NCBI RefSeq assembly: GCF_027587205.1
Contig: NZ_JAPDOD010000015.1
Span: 62,001 to 126,000 of the forward strand
Source: Solirubrobacter ginsenosidimutans
GTDB lineage: Bacteria > Actinomycetota > Thermoleophilia > Solirubrobacterales > Solirubrobacteraceae
Direction: 5' to 3'
Length of the DNA: 64,000 bases
A program made the position numbers and the translations under genes. Under the pieces are notes generated by a model that did no database searches, had not been told where the DNA came from, and saw nothing but the letters and a program-made list of their open reading frames with translations. Positions 1 to 6,542 of the stretch are shown one piece after another. Numbering within the stretch: the stretch's first letter is position 1; every line of letters begins with the position of its first letter.

Positions 1-499
1 AGCGGCTGATCGGGCGCTTCTCGGCCGCCTCGAGCACGAACCCGTCGGCGTCGACGCGGACGTAGGACCAGCGCGGGTGGACCGCGTCGAAGGTGATCAC
101 GCCGCCGTCGAGCCCGGCCGCCTCGAAGCCGGCGAGGATGTTCGGCAGGTCGTCGTCGAGCACGTGGTCGCCGTTGAAGACCAGCAGCGGCTCGTCGCGG
201 TCGATGTGGCTGATCGCGTGCAGCGCCGTGCACGCCGCGCCGCTGGCCAGCGCGGGGACGCCGAGCACGGTGGCGTCCGGCGCCAGCAGGCGGATCACGT
301 CGTCGGTGTGATGGCGCCGGTTCTCCTCCTCGCGCACGAGGAAGATGGCCTCCGAGGCGGTGTCCATGACCTCGCCGAGGCCTTCGATCACCCGCTGCAC
401 CAGCGGCTTGCCGTCGATCTCGACGAGGTTCTTCGGGTACTTGAACCCGGCGACCTCGAACAGCGCGCTGTCACCGGCCATCAGGACGAGCAGCCTCAC
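1..499 (-). CDS. Sugar nucleotidyltransferase, partial (3' end beyond window)
   Basis: The visible 166 residues look like the N-terminal Rossmann-type half of a sugar-phosphate nucleotidyltransferase. There is an N-terminal strand with LMAGDS in place of the usual GGxGTR loop, then YPKNLVEIDGKPL, and later FNGDHVLDD, which fits the metal-binding aspartate of the family. The GTG start at 499 overlaps the stop of the upstream HAD gene by four bases (GTGA); an ATG at 481 is the alternative. It is the third gene of a tight phosphodiesterase-HAD-nucleotidyltransferase run. A role in making an activated sugar or phospho-group for surface or flagellin decoration is inferred from context only. Confidence 0.7.
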   Translation of the reverse strand, partial: MRLLVLMAGDSALFEVAGFKYPKNLVEIDGKPLVQRVIEGLGEVMDTASEAIFLVREEENRRHHTDDVIRLLAPDATVLGVPALASGAACTALHAISHIDRDEPLLVFNGDHVLDDDLPNILAGFEAAGLDGGVITFDAVHPRWSYVRVDADGFVLEAAEKRPISR

Positions 500-1128
500 G
501 CGACCACGCTCCCCTCGACCGCCGCGATCCGCGTCGTGACGCGTTCGAGGTTCACGTCGCCCGGATCCTCCACGACGAGGACGTGCGCGCCTGCGGCCGT
601 GGCGGCCTTGATGCCGTTCTCATTGTCCTCCACGATCAGCGTCTGCTCCGGCGCGACGTCGAGCATCGACATCGCCTTGACGTAGATCTCCGGGTCGGGC
701 TTGCCGCGGGAGACGTCCTGGTTTGAGACCATCACGTCGAGGTAGCGCGCGAGGTCGGAGCGCTCCATCATCTCCTCGACCGTCCGGCGCACGGAATTGG
801 AGGCCACGCCCAGCGCGTACCCGGCCTGCGCGAGGCGGGCGAGCATGTACTGGTGCTGGAAGACCGGCTTGCAGCGGGTGGCGACGAACTCGAGCGTGTA
901 CTGCTGCTTGAGGCCGTTGAGGAACGAATGCAGCTCCCGCGGCAGGCCGTGCTCCACACTGAGCATCTCGAGCTTGCGACCGGTCGGCAGGCCGTCGTAG
1001 GCGCTGAGGTGCTCGTAGCGGGTGATCTCGTAACCGAGCAGCCCGAGCGCGCGATTGAGGGCTTCGTAGTGCCAGTCGCGCGCGTCGATGAGCACGCCGT
1101 CCATGTCGAACAGCACGGCTTTGATCAT
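496..1128 (-). CDS. HAD-superfamily phosphatase (beta-PGM/phosphoglycolate phosphatase-like)
   Basis: This 210-residue protein has all four HAD motifs: FDMDGV with nucleophile Asp8 and Asp10, ASNS at 109-112, the lysine in RGKPDPEIY at 143, and VEDNENG at 167-172. A helical cap lies between motifs I and II, typical of the beta-phosphoglucomutase/GmhB-like branch. The start at MIKAVLF is chosen because motif I must be near the N-terminus and because its ATG overlaps the upstream stop by four bases; an upstream in-frame extension is Arg/Gly-rich and unlikely. It probably dephosphorylates or mutates a sugar phosphate used by the downstream nucleotidyltransferase (inference). Confidence 0.8.
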   Translation of the reverse strand: MIKAVLFDMDGVLIDARDWHYEALNRALGLLGYEITRYEHLSAYDGLPTGRKLEMLSVEHGLPRELHSFLNGLKQQYTLEFVATRCKPVFQHQYMLARLAQAGYALGVASNSVRRTVEEMMERSDLARYLDVMVSNQDVSRGKPDPEIYVKAMSMLDVAPEQTLIVEDNENGIKAATAAGAHVLVVEDPGDVNLERVTTRIAAVEGSVVA

Positions 1129-1751
1129 GCGAAGACCTCCTGCGCCTCCAGCGGATGGTCGGTGCACAGGTGCACGCGCGGATCGGCCCAGACGTCCCAA
1201 CGGGCCCACTGCTCCCACGTCTCGCGATGCTCGCGGCGGTGCAACTCGGGCGAGACCACGGCGACGTGCTTGCCGGCGGCCAGGTGCGCGGCGATCTTCG
1301 GCTCGTCGATGAACCCGCCCGCGAAGTCGTCCAGCCAGACACCGCCGGCCGCGTCGTAGAGCGACGGGTCGGCCTCGAGGTCGCTGTGGCGGGTGTAGAA
1401 CGGGAGCGCCGACTGCGCGTAGCCGCGCGTGTCCGGCACCGACATGTCGAAGGCGAACCAGCGCTCGGCCGGCACGCGCGCCAGCGCCTCGGTCAGCAGC
1501 GCATGCAGGCCGTCGGCCTTGACGTTGACGGCCAGCAGGCCTGGTGTGCCCTGCGCCAGGTACTCGTCCAGGACCGCGTCGAAGCCCAGCGCGCCGGCGA
1601 CGGGCGGATCGTGGCTGACCACGAGCTCACCCGCGAGGTCGCGAACGTCGATCTCGATCCCGAAGCCGTTGACGAAGGCGTCGCGAAACGCCTCGAGCGT
1701 GTTGCGCTGGCTGGCCACGACCCAAAGGCCGCGATGAGCGAGCAAAGTCAT
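1125..1751 (-). CDS. Glycerophosphodiester phosphodiesterase-like protein
   Basis: The N-terminus carries AHRG (His6), RNTLEAF (Asn17, Glu20), EIDVR (Glu33, Asp35) and SHDPP (His47, Asp48), the catalytic and metal-binding set of GDPD-family TIM barrels. At 208 residues it is shorter than typical bacterial GDPDs (about 240-300), so the C-terminal barrel strands are reduced. Short relatives of this kind occur in capsule and surface-glycan loci with HAD and nucleotidyltransferase genes, matching the neighbours here. The true substrate is unknown. The gene starts 32 bp after the CHAP gene and may be transcribed with it. Confidence 0.7.
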   Translation of the reverse strand: MTLLAHRGLWVVASQRNTLEAFRDAFVNGFGIEIDVRDLAGELVVSHDPPVAGALGFDAVLDEYLAQGTPGLLAVNVKADGLHALLTEALARVPAERWFAFDMSVPDTRGYAQSALPFYTRHSDLEADPSLYDAAGGVWLDDFAGGFIDEPKIAAHLAAGKHVAVVSPELHRREHRETWEQWARWDVWADPRVHLCTDHPLEAQEVFA

Positions 1752-1783
1752 GAGCCGCTGCGCACCTCTCGGCGCATGCTAAC

Positions 1784-2413
1784 TCAGCCGAGCCGCACGT
1801 AGCCGATAGCCGGGCGCTGGCCCGGGGCGTACGAGCGCCGCGAGACCTGATCGGAGGAGTTGCCCTCGATCGTGTTGATGGTGCCATCAGTGCCGACGGA
1901 CTCGACGACGCCGATGTGCTCGTCCCAGACGATCAGATCGCCGGGCTGGGGCTTGACGTCTGCGCCCGTGTTCGGGATCGCCTTGCCGGCCTTCTGCGCC
2001 CACGCGTACACGTCGTCGACGCGGCCGAAGCCCTGACCGTTGTCGCCGAGCGGGACACCCGTCTCGCGCGCCGCCCACGAGGTGAAGTACGCGCACCACG
2101 GGCCGACGCCTGAACCGGCGGTGGCCTGGCGGTACTGAGCGATGCGGGGGGAGTCGTTGGAGCCGGGAGGCTGCTCGGCGACGCCGACCTCGTTGCTGAC
2201 GAGGTTGACGATGGCCTGGCCGGCGCTGGAGGCGGGCTGCTGCGCCGCCGTCGTGCCCGCGAGCGTGGCGGTCCCGGCGCTCTGGAGCGCGGTCGAGAAG
2301 GTCGTCGTCGACGCGGGAGGAGTGGTGGCGGTGGCGGCCGGAGCGGCTGCCGCAGGAGCCGCGAAGAGCGATTGCAGCTGGGCGATCCGGGCGAGGGCGA
2401 CGTCGTAACTCAT
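1784..2413 (-). CDS. CHAP-domain peptidoglycan hydrolase, probable flagellar accessory
   Basis: Residues about 64-209 form a CHAP (NlpC/P60-like) domain, with WCAYF giving catalytic Cys107, DEHIGVVE giving His166, and EGNSS (Glu183/Asn185) completing the active site. It would cleave an amide or peptide bond in peptidoglycan. There is no ordinary signal peptide. The first 45 residues (helix ending ARIAQLQSLF, an Ala/Thr/Pro linker, then FSTALQ) align with the N-terminus of the flagellar lytic transglycosylase at 22139-22825, suggesting the same targeting route, perhaps the flagellar export apparatus. A sigma-28-like promoter lies just upstream. The CHAP call is firm; the flagellar role is inferred. 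Confidence 0.85.
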   Translation of the reverse strand: MSYDVALARIAQLQSLFAAPAAAAPAATATTPPASTTTFSTALQSAGTATLAGTTAAQQPASSAGQAIVNLVSNEVGVAEQPPGSNDSPRIAQYRQATAGSGVGPWCAYFTSWAARETGVPLGDNGQGFGRVDDVYAWAQKAGKAIPNTGADVKPQPGDLIVWDEHIGVVESVGTDGTINTIEGNSSDQVSRRSYAPGQRPAIGYVRLG

Positions 2414-2423
2414 GCACGGTCTG

Positions 2424-2450
2424 CTTCGACACTCGTCCAGAGAAACTTGA
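2424..2450 (-). promoter_or_regulatory. Sigma-28-like promoter of the CHAP gene
   Basis: TCAAGTTTC (-35 core TCAA at 2447-2450), a 16-nt spacer and GTCGAAG (2424-2430, compared with GCCGATA). The ATG is 10 nt past the -10 element, so the transcript would be nearly leaderless. The -10 element is the most divergent of the set. Confidence 0.5.
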
Positions 2451-2463
2451 GGTCTTAACGCAG

Positions 2464-2491
2464 ACGGGCGGCCTCGTAAGAGGCCGCCCGT
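2464..2491 (-). terminator. Hairpin, probable terminator of the glycosyltransferase unit
   Basis: A perfect 12-bp stem (2464-2475 with 2480-2491) with a four-base loop, lying between the end of the glycosyltransferase pair and the CHAP promoter. No long U-tract follows on either strand. Confidence 0.5.
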
Positions 2492-2593
2492 TAGCGATCC
2501 GTCCCTCGGTGGGGTATGTGTGGGTTGCCCTCCAGCAACCCGTATGTACCTCGAACTACGAGAGTGGGAGGGGGCGGGGATGCCCTGTATGGC

Positions 2594-2654
2594 TCCTACA
2601 GTCGCCGTCCTTGGCTAACCGTGGTATTCGGCAGCCGCAGATGAACCTGTAGGA
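2594..2654 (-). other. Structured non-coding element of unknown class
   Basis: An 8-bp closing stem (TCCTACAG at 2594-2601 with CTGTAGGA at 2647-2654) encloses an inner hairpin built on GGCT/AGCC and CCG/CGG. A separate 7-bp hairpin lies at 2522-2541. It starts only 7 bp past the stop of the glycosyltransferase at 2661. It does not match the GEMM (c-di-GMP) or ydaO (c-di-AMP) consensus as I know them. It may be a 3'-UTR structure or a small RNA; the direction is uncertain. Confidence 0.3.
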
Positions 2655-2660
2655 ACTTCT

Positions 2661-3710
2661 TCAGGCCGTGACCGGCGCGAACTCCATCAGCACGTCGCGC
2701 CAGGCCTCCGCCGTCACCTGGACGCGGCGGTGCTCGGTGACGTAGGCGCGGGCCTGGGCCCCGATGCGCTCGCGCAGCTCACGGTCGTCGACCAGCTCGA
2801 GCAGCGCGGCCTCGGCCTCGGCCGGCGTGCGCGCGTGCATGCCGGTGACGCGGTCCTCGATCTCGGGGTAGACCTCGGGATCGGCGATCAGCGGGACGCC
2901 GGCGGCGCTCGCCTCGAGCCAGCGCAGGTCGCTCTTGCCCCGGAACAGGTTGTTCTCGGCCGACGGCGCGATGGCCATGTCGAACAGGCTCAGCGTCGCC
3001 GGGTAGACCTCGAGCTTGGCCGGCAGCACCGGGATCGCCCGCTCGGCCCCGAACTCCTCGATGTACTCCAGCGCGGCGAGGTGACCCGCCGACATGAAGC
3101 GGGCCTCCGGGCGACTGCGCAGCACGGAACGGAGCGCGGGCTCCCAGCGCGCGAGCGAGGCCTTGTGGCCGACGCCGCCCGACCAGCCGATCGTCACGCC
3201 TTCGCGCTCGATGCGGGGATGCGAGTAGCGCGGCAGGTCGATGCCGTTGGGGCAGGTCCACGTGCGCGGGTTGTGCGCCCGGTAGCGCCGGGCGAGGTAG
3301 TCGGTCGAGCAGATGATGCCGTCGGCGACGTGCATCGAGAGCTCCATCTGGCGCACGAACTCCGCGTCGAGCGTCTCGCTCATCTCGTGCGACTTGATCT
3401 TGCGCGCGGACTGGACGTAGTCGTCGATCTCGTAGAGCACGGTGACGCCCGCGTCCTGCAGCTCGCGGATCAGCTTCAGCCAGACCTTGCCCCGCGCCTG
3501 CTGCACGACGACGACCTCGTAGTCGAAGAGGTCGTCGAGCTGCGGCGGAGTGGCGTCGAAGCCGGTCACGAGGCGAAGGGCCGAGACCTTGATGTCAGAG
3601 ACCCAGGCCGCGTAGTCGGCACCGAGCGCGACCGCGGGCAGGAAGCACCGGTAGTACGAGATCATGTCGGGTCCGTACCCGACGAACATGGTCTTGGGCA
3701 GCGGCTTCAT
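2661..3710 (-). CDS. Glycosyltransferase, GT4-like (GT-B fold)
   Basis: A 349-residue protein. The N-terminal half carries YEIDDYV and a CPNGIDLPRY segment typical of GT4-type enzymes. The C-terminal half has GWSGGVGHK, IAPSAENNLFRGKSDLRWLEASAAGVPLIA-type donor-binding architecture (roughly residues 245-300) and a closing helical segment. It probably transfers a sugar from a nucleotide-sugar donor in the cytoplasm. Its ATG shares one base with the TGA of the upstream GT2 gene (TGATG), so the two are translationally coupled. The location beside three flagellin genes and a sigma-28-like promoter suggests flagellin glycosylation, which is inference. Confidence 0.8.
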   Translation of the reverse strand: MKPLPKTMFVGYGPDMISYYRCFLPAVALGADYAAWVSDIKVSALRLVTGFDATPPQLDDLFDYEVVVVQQARGKVWLKLIRELQDAGVTVLYEIDDYVQSARKIKSHEMSETLDAEFVRQMELSMHVADGIICSTDYLARRYRAHNPRTWTCPNGIDLPRYSHPRIEREGVTIGWSGGVGHKASLARWEPALRSVLRSRPEARFMSAGHLAALEYIEEFGAERAIPVLPAKLEVYPATLSLFDMAIAPSAENNLFRGKSDLRWLEASAAGVPLIADPEVYPEIEDRVTGMHARTPAEAEAALLELVDDRELRERIGAQARAYVTEHRRVQVTAEAWRDVLMEFAPVTA

Positions 3711-4486
3711 CAGATGATCTCCGCGACCCAGGGCCGGAAGTCGGTGGTGGCGTGCTTGGAGCGCAACAGGCCCGCGCTGGTCGTCCCGCTCTTGGGCTCG
3801 ACATCGACGACGACGAGCGACTCGGCGCGGACGCTGTGCTCGAGGATGCACTCGCCGCCGGCCTGGCTGACGCGCAGGCAGTAGTCCAGCGCGGCATCGG
3901 AGCCCTCGAGCTGCTCGTCGAAGAGCCCGACCGGGTTGATCCACTCGCGGCGGATCAGCTGCAGGTCGGTGCCGACCGGGCAGAGCACCGGCTTCTGCAC
4001 GTCGAGCAGCTGGCGCGGCACGTTGCGCAGCCGAGCGCTCCACGAGCGGCGGAAGAAGGAGAAGAAGTAGCCCGCGTGGCGGATCATGCCCTCTGGGTTC
4101 ACGACGGCGCCGCCGACCACGGCCGCGGGGCGACCGTCGGTGCCGGTGCGGGCCTTCAGGCGGGCGAGCCAGCCCGGGGAGTCGAGCACGAGGCCTTGCC
4201 CGACGAGGCACACGTCCATGCCGTGCTCGGCCGCGGCGATCAGGCCGACGTTGAACGCCGCTGAAGTGCCGCTGCCGTCCTGCTGGAGAACGTACGCGCA
4301 GCCCAGCTCGGACGCGGCGACCTCGATCATCTGCGCGAACGGCGCGGGTGAGCGGTCGTCGACCACGAGAACCATCGACTCGGCCGCGGTCGTGGTGAGG
4401 GAGACGAGCGTTTGGAGGAGGGGCTCGATCTCTTCGTCGCTTTCCGCGCGAGCGGGCACGACGAGTAGCGTTGGGACGGATTCCAC
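3710..4486 (-). CDS. Glycosyltransferase, GT2-like (GT-A fold)
   Basis: A 258-residue protein with the GT2 pattern: LLVVPARAES start, VVDDRSP (first Asp pair near residues 42-44), GTSAAFNVGL, and a later LIRREWINPVGLFDE acceptor-side motif common in GT2 enzymes. The usual DxD after GLxxA is replaced by GQGLVLDSPGW, so metal or donor binding may be altered. The start is GTG at 4486, only 8 nt beyond the -10 element of a sigma-28-like promoter; the message is probably leaderless. It is the first gene of a two-gene unit with the GT4 at 2661-3710. Confidence 0.78.
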   Translation of the reverse strand: MESVPTLLVVPARAESDEEIEPLLQTLVSLTTTAAESMVLVVDDRSPAPFAQMIEVAASELGCAYVLQQDGSGTSAAFNVGLIAAAEHGMDVCLVGQGLVLDSPGWLARLKARTGTDGRPAAVVGGAVVNPEGMIRHAGYFFSFFRRSWSARLRNVPRQLLDVQKPVLCPVGTDLQLIRREWINPVGLFDEQLEGSDAALDYCLRVSQAGGECILEHSVRAESLVVVDVEPKSGTTSAGLLRSKHATTDFRPWVAEII

Positions 4487-4494
4487 GTGGGCTG

Positions 4495-4521
4495 TATCGG
4501 CACCCCACCCACGCGGCTTTA
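4495..4521 (-). promoter_or_regulatory. Sigma-28-like promoter of the glycosyltransferase pair
   Basis: TAAA (4518-4521), 16-nt spacer, GCCGATA (4495-4501) on the minus strand. It is a near-perfect FliA-class match and the GTG start codon is 8 nt further on. Confidence 0.75.
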
Positions 4522-4540
4522 GGCCGTCACAACGACGAAC

Positions 4541-4566
4541 GCGGGGCCTCGTCGCCGAGGCCCCGC
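4541..4566 (-). terminator. Terminator hairpin of flagellin gene 1
   Basis: An 11-bp perfect GC-rich stem (4541-4551 with 4556-4566) and four-base loop, 17 bp after the flagellin stop, followed by a moderately T-rich stretch on the minus strand. Confidence 0.65.
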
Positions 4567-4583
4567 TGGTCGCGAATCGCTGC

Positions 4584-5402
4584 TTAGCGCAGGAGCGAGA
4601 GAACGCTCTGCGGGGCCTGGTTGGCCTGCGCGAGCATGCTCGTGCCGGCCTGCTGCAGGATGTTGAGCTTCGTGAACTTCGTCATCTCCTCCGCCATGTC
4701 CACGTCGCGGATACGCGACTCCGAAGCGGTGAGGTTCTCCTGGTAGGTCGCCAGGTTGTTCAGGCGATGCTCGAGGCGGTTCTGCACGGCGCCGAACGCG
4801 GCACGCGCGGTGGAGACGTCCTTGATGGCGTTGTCGATGTCGGAGACCGTGACGGCCGACAGCGCGGCCGCGTCGGACGCGCCGAGGACCACCGAGACGG
4901 CCGAGCCGCCGGCCAGGTCGATGGCGCTGGCGGCGATGGTCTCGCCGTCGTTGGCGCCGACCTGGAAGTTCAGCGTCGAAGCGGCGTTGAGCAGCTTGGT
5001 GCCGTTGAATGCCGTGTCGGAGCTGATCGCCGTGATTTCGGTGCCGAGCTGGTTGACCTCGGCGGCGATGGCGTCCTTGTCCTCGGTAGCGAGGGTGTCG
5101 TTGAGCGACTGGACCTTCAGGTCACGGATGCGCTGCAGCATCGAGTGAACCTCGGTCAGCGCGCCTTCCGCCGTCTGGACGAGCGAGACGCCGTCCTGGG
5201 CGTTGCGCTGCGCCTGGGCGAGGCCGCCGATCTGACCGCGCATCTTCTCGGAGATCGCGAGACCCGCGGCGTCATCGGCGGCGCGGTTGATGCGGTAGCC
5301 GCTGGAAAGCTTCTCCATCGACTTCGACGCGGCGGACGCCGTGGCCGTCAGCTGACGGTGGGTGTTGAACGCTTCGACGTTGTTCTGAATACGAAGGCCC
5401 AT
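4584..5402 (-). CDS. fliC: Flagellin (paralog 1)
   Basis: A 272-residue flagellin. The conserved N-terminal D0/D1 region opens [18 protein letters not shown] and includes [19 protein letters not shown] (about 33-51). The C-terminal region includes [13 protein letters not shown] and ends [13 protein letters not shown]. The middle (about 135-195) is the only variable part, so there is no large D2/D3 domain. It polymerises into the filament after export by the flagellar type III apparatus. The gene is monocistronic with its own promoter, leader hairpin and terminator. The coding sequence is nearly identical at both ends to paralogs 2 and 3. Confidence 0.97.
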   Translation of the reverse strand: MGLRIQNNVEAFNTHRQLTATASAASKSMEKLSSGYRINRAADDAAGLAISEKMRGQIGGLAQAQRNAQDGVSLVQTAEGALTEVHSMLQRIRDLKVQSLNDTLATEDKDAIAAEVNQLGTEITAISSDTAFNGTKLLNAASTLNFQVGANDGETIAASAIDLAGGSAVSVVLGASDAAALSAVTVSDIDNAIKDVSTARAAFGAVQNRLEHRLNNLATYQENLTASESRIRDVDMAEEMTKFTKLNILQQAGTSMLAQANQAPQSVLSLLR

Positions 5403-5405
5403 GAT

Positions 5406-5422
5406 TCAACGCTCCTTGTTGA
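5406..5422 (-). promoter_or_regulatory. Ribosome-binding site in a hairpin loop, flagellin 1 (second CsrA site candidate)
   Basis: On the mRNA, UCAAC and GUUGA form a 5-bp stem presenting AAGGAGC, so the Shine-Dalgarno GGA is in a loop 9 nt before the ATG. CsrA recognises GGA in loops. The same element occurs unchanged at 7368-7384. Confidence 0.5.
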
Positions 5423-5441
5423 TCGGGTGAAGGGCTGCCTC

Positions 5442-5462
5442 GAGGCGACTCCATGTCGCCTC
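5442..5462 (-). promoter_or_regulatory. AUGGA-loop leader hairpin of flagellin 1 (putative CsrA site)
   Basis: An 8-bp perfect stem (GAGGCGAC/GUCGCCUC) with loop AUGGA, at the predicted 5' end of the transcript, 39 nt before the ATG. ANGGA in an apical loop is the recognised CsrA signature. Confidence 0.7.
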
Positions 5463-5471
5463 AATCACGGT

Positions 5472-5497
5472 GATCGGCCCGCCGGCCGCGTTCTTTA
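5472..5497 (-). promoter_or_regulatory. Sigma-28-like promoter of flagellin 1
   Basis: TAAA (5494-5497), 15-nt spacer, GCCGATC (5472-5478). The leader is about 60 nt. Confidence 0.75.
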
Positions 5498-5503
5498 ATG
5501 CGG

Positions 5504-5526
5504 ACGGGCGGCCAGTGGCCGCCCGT
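5504..5526 (-). terminator. Terminator hairpin of flagellin gene 2
   Basis: A 10-bp stem (5504-5513 with 5517-5526) and three-base loop, 28 bp past the flagellin 2 stop and immediately upstream of the flagellin 1 promoter. Confidence 0.6.
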
Positions 5527-5554
5527 CGAGGAGGGAGGAGTGCGCGCTAGCGCT

Positions 5555-6376
5555 TTACTGGCGCAGCAGCGACAGGACGCTCTGCGGGGCCTGGTTGGCC
5601 TGCGCGAGCATGCTCGTGCCGGCCTGCTGCAGGATGTTGAGCTTCGTGAACTTCGTCATCTCCTCCGCCATGTCCACGTCGCGGATACGCGACTCCGAAG
5701 CGGTGAGGTTCTCCTGGTAGGTCGCCAGGTTGTTCAGGCGATGCTCGAGACGGTTCTGCACCGCGCCGAAGGCCGCGCGGCCGGTCGAGACGTCCTTGAT
5801 GGCCGCGTCGATGTCGGAGATGGCGATCGCCGAGAGCGTGGCCTGGTCGGATGCGCCGAGGACCACCGAGACCGACGAGCCGCCGGCCAGGTCGATCTTG
5901 GACGCCGAGATCGACTCGCCGTCGTTGGCGCCGACCTGGAAGTTCAGGGTCGCGGTGCCGTCGAGCAGGGTCGTGCCGTTGAACGCGGTGGTGGTGCCGA
6001 TCTTCGTGATCTCGTCGCTGAGCTGGCCGACTTCGGCCGCGATCGCGTCCTTGTCCTCAGAAGCGAGCGTGTCGTTGAGCGACTGGACCTTCAGGTCACG
6101 GATGCGCTGCAGCATCGAGTGAACCTCGGTCAGCGCGCCTTCCGCCGTCTGAACGAGCGAGATGCCGTCCTGGGCGTTGCGCTGGGCCTGGGCGAGACCG
6201 CCGATCTGACCACGCATCTTCTCGGAGATCGCGAGACCCGCGGCGTCATCGGCGGCGCGGTTGATGCGGTAGCCGCTGGAAAGCTTCTCCATCGACTTCG
6301 AAGCAGCAGCGCTCGTCGCGGAGAGCTGACGGTGTGTGTTGAAGGCTTCGACGTTGTTCTGAATGCGAAGGCCCAT
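5555..6376 (-). CDS. fliC: Flagellin (paralog 2)
   Basis: A 273-residue flagellin with the same conserved D0/D1 ends as its neighbours and a short variable centre, different mainly around residues 118-190. It ends SVLSLLRQ, one residue longer than paralogs 1 and 3. The ATG at 6376 is preferred over an in-frame TTG two codons upstream, because AAGGAG lies 8 nt before the ATG and because both paralogs start MGLRIQ. Its leader differs from the other two except for the AUGGA hairpin loop, so this paralog may respond differently to CsrA. Confidence 0.97.
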   Translation of the reverse strand: MGLRIQNNVEAFNTHRQLSATSAAASKSMEKLSSGYRINRAADDAAGLAISEKMRGQIGGLAQAQRNAQDGISLVQTAEGALTEVHSMLQRIRDLKVQSLNDTLASEDKDAIAAEVGQLSDEITKIGTTTAFNGTTLLDGTATLNFQVGANDGESISASKIDLAGGSSVSVVLGASDQATLSAIAISDIDAAIKDVSTGRAAFGAVQNRLEHRLNNLATYQENLTASESRIRDVDMAEEMTKFTKLNILQQAGTSMLAQANQAPQSVLSLLRQ

Positions 6377-6399
6377 GGCCAAGACTCCTTGTAAGGAAC

Positions 6400-6416
6400 G
6401 GCCGCTCCATGCGGCC
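6400..6416 (-). promoter_or_regulatory. AUGGA-loop leader hairpin of flagellin 2 (putative CsrA site)
   Basis: A 6-bp stem (GGCCGC/GCGGCC) with loop AUGGA, 23 nt before the ATG. The stem sequence is unrelated to those of flagellins 1 and 3, while the loop is identical. Confidence 0.65.
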
Positions 6417-6433
6417 CGGACGGATACGGGAAG

Positions 6434-6460
6434 TTTCGGCAGCCCAATCGAGCGGCTTTA
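6434..6460 (-). promoter_or_regulatory. Sigma-28-like promoter of flagellin 2
   Basis: TAAA (6457-6460), 16-nt spacer, GCCGAAA (6434-6440). The transcript would start near 6427, just ahead of the AUGGA hairpin. Confidence 0.7.
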
Positions 6461-6466
6461 GCGCTT

Positions 6467-6530
6467 AAACGCGTCCGGGTCCGTACCCGCCAGGCCGAAG
6501 CCTGGAGAACACGGACCCGAGAAGGCGTTT
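6467..6530 (-). terminator. Compound hairpin after flagellin gene 3
   Basis: Nested stems: AAACGC/GCGTTT (6467-6472 with 6525-6530), CGGGTCCGT/ACGGACCCG (6476-6484 with 6511-6519) and CCAGGC/GCCTGG (6490-6495 with 6500-6505). It starts 12 bp past the flagellin 3 stop and abuts the flagellin 2 promoter. Confidence 0.55.
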
Positions 6531-6542
6531 AGCGGGGTCTGC

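Noticed and set aside
1793..1812. A GCCGATA match on the plus strand at about 1801
   Set aside because: It lies inside the CHAP coding sequence, faces no plus-strand gene, and has no -35 partner at 15-16 nt.
2492..2660. A GEMM (c-di-GMP) or ydaO (c-di-AMP) riboswitch before the CHAP gene
   Set aside because: The conserved cores of both classes are absent on either strand, and the predicted CHAP transcript starts downstream of this segment.
5498..6394. Long plus-strand reading frames opposite the flagellin genes (about 130 to 470 residues)
   Set aside because: They are antisense shadows produced by the GC-rich codon pattern; they repeat in the same way opposite all three flagellins and have no family resemblance.
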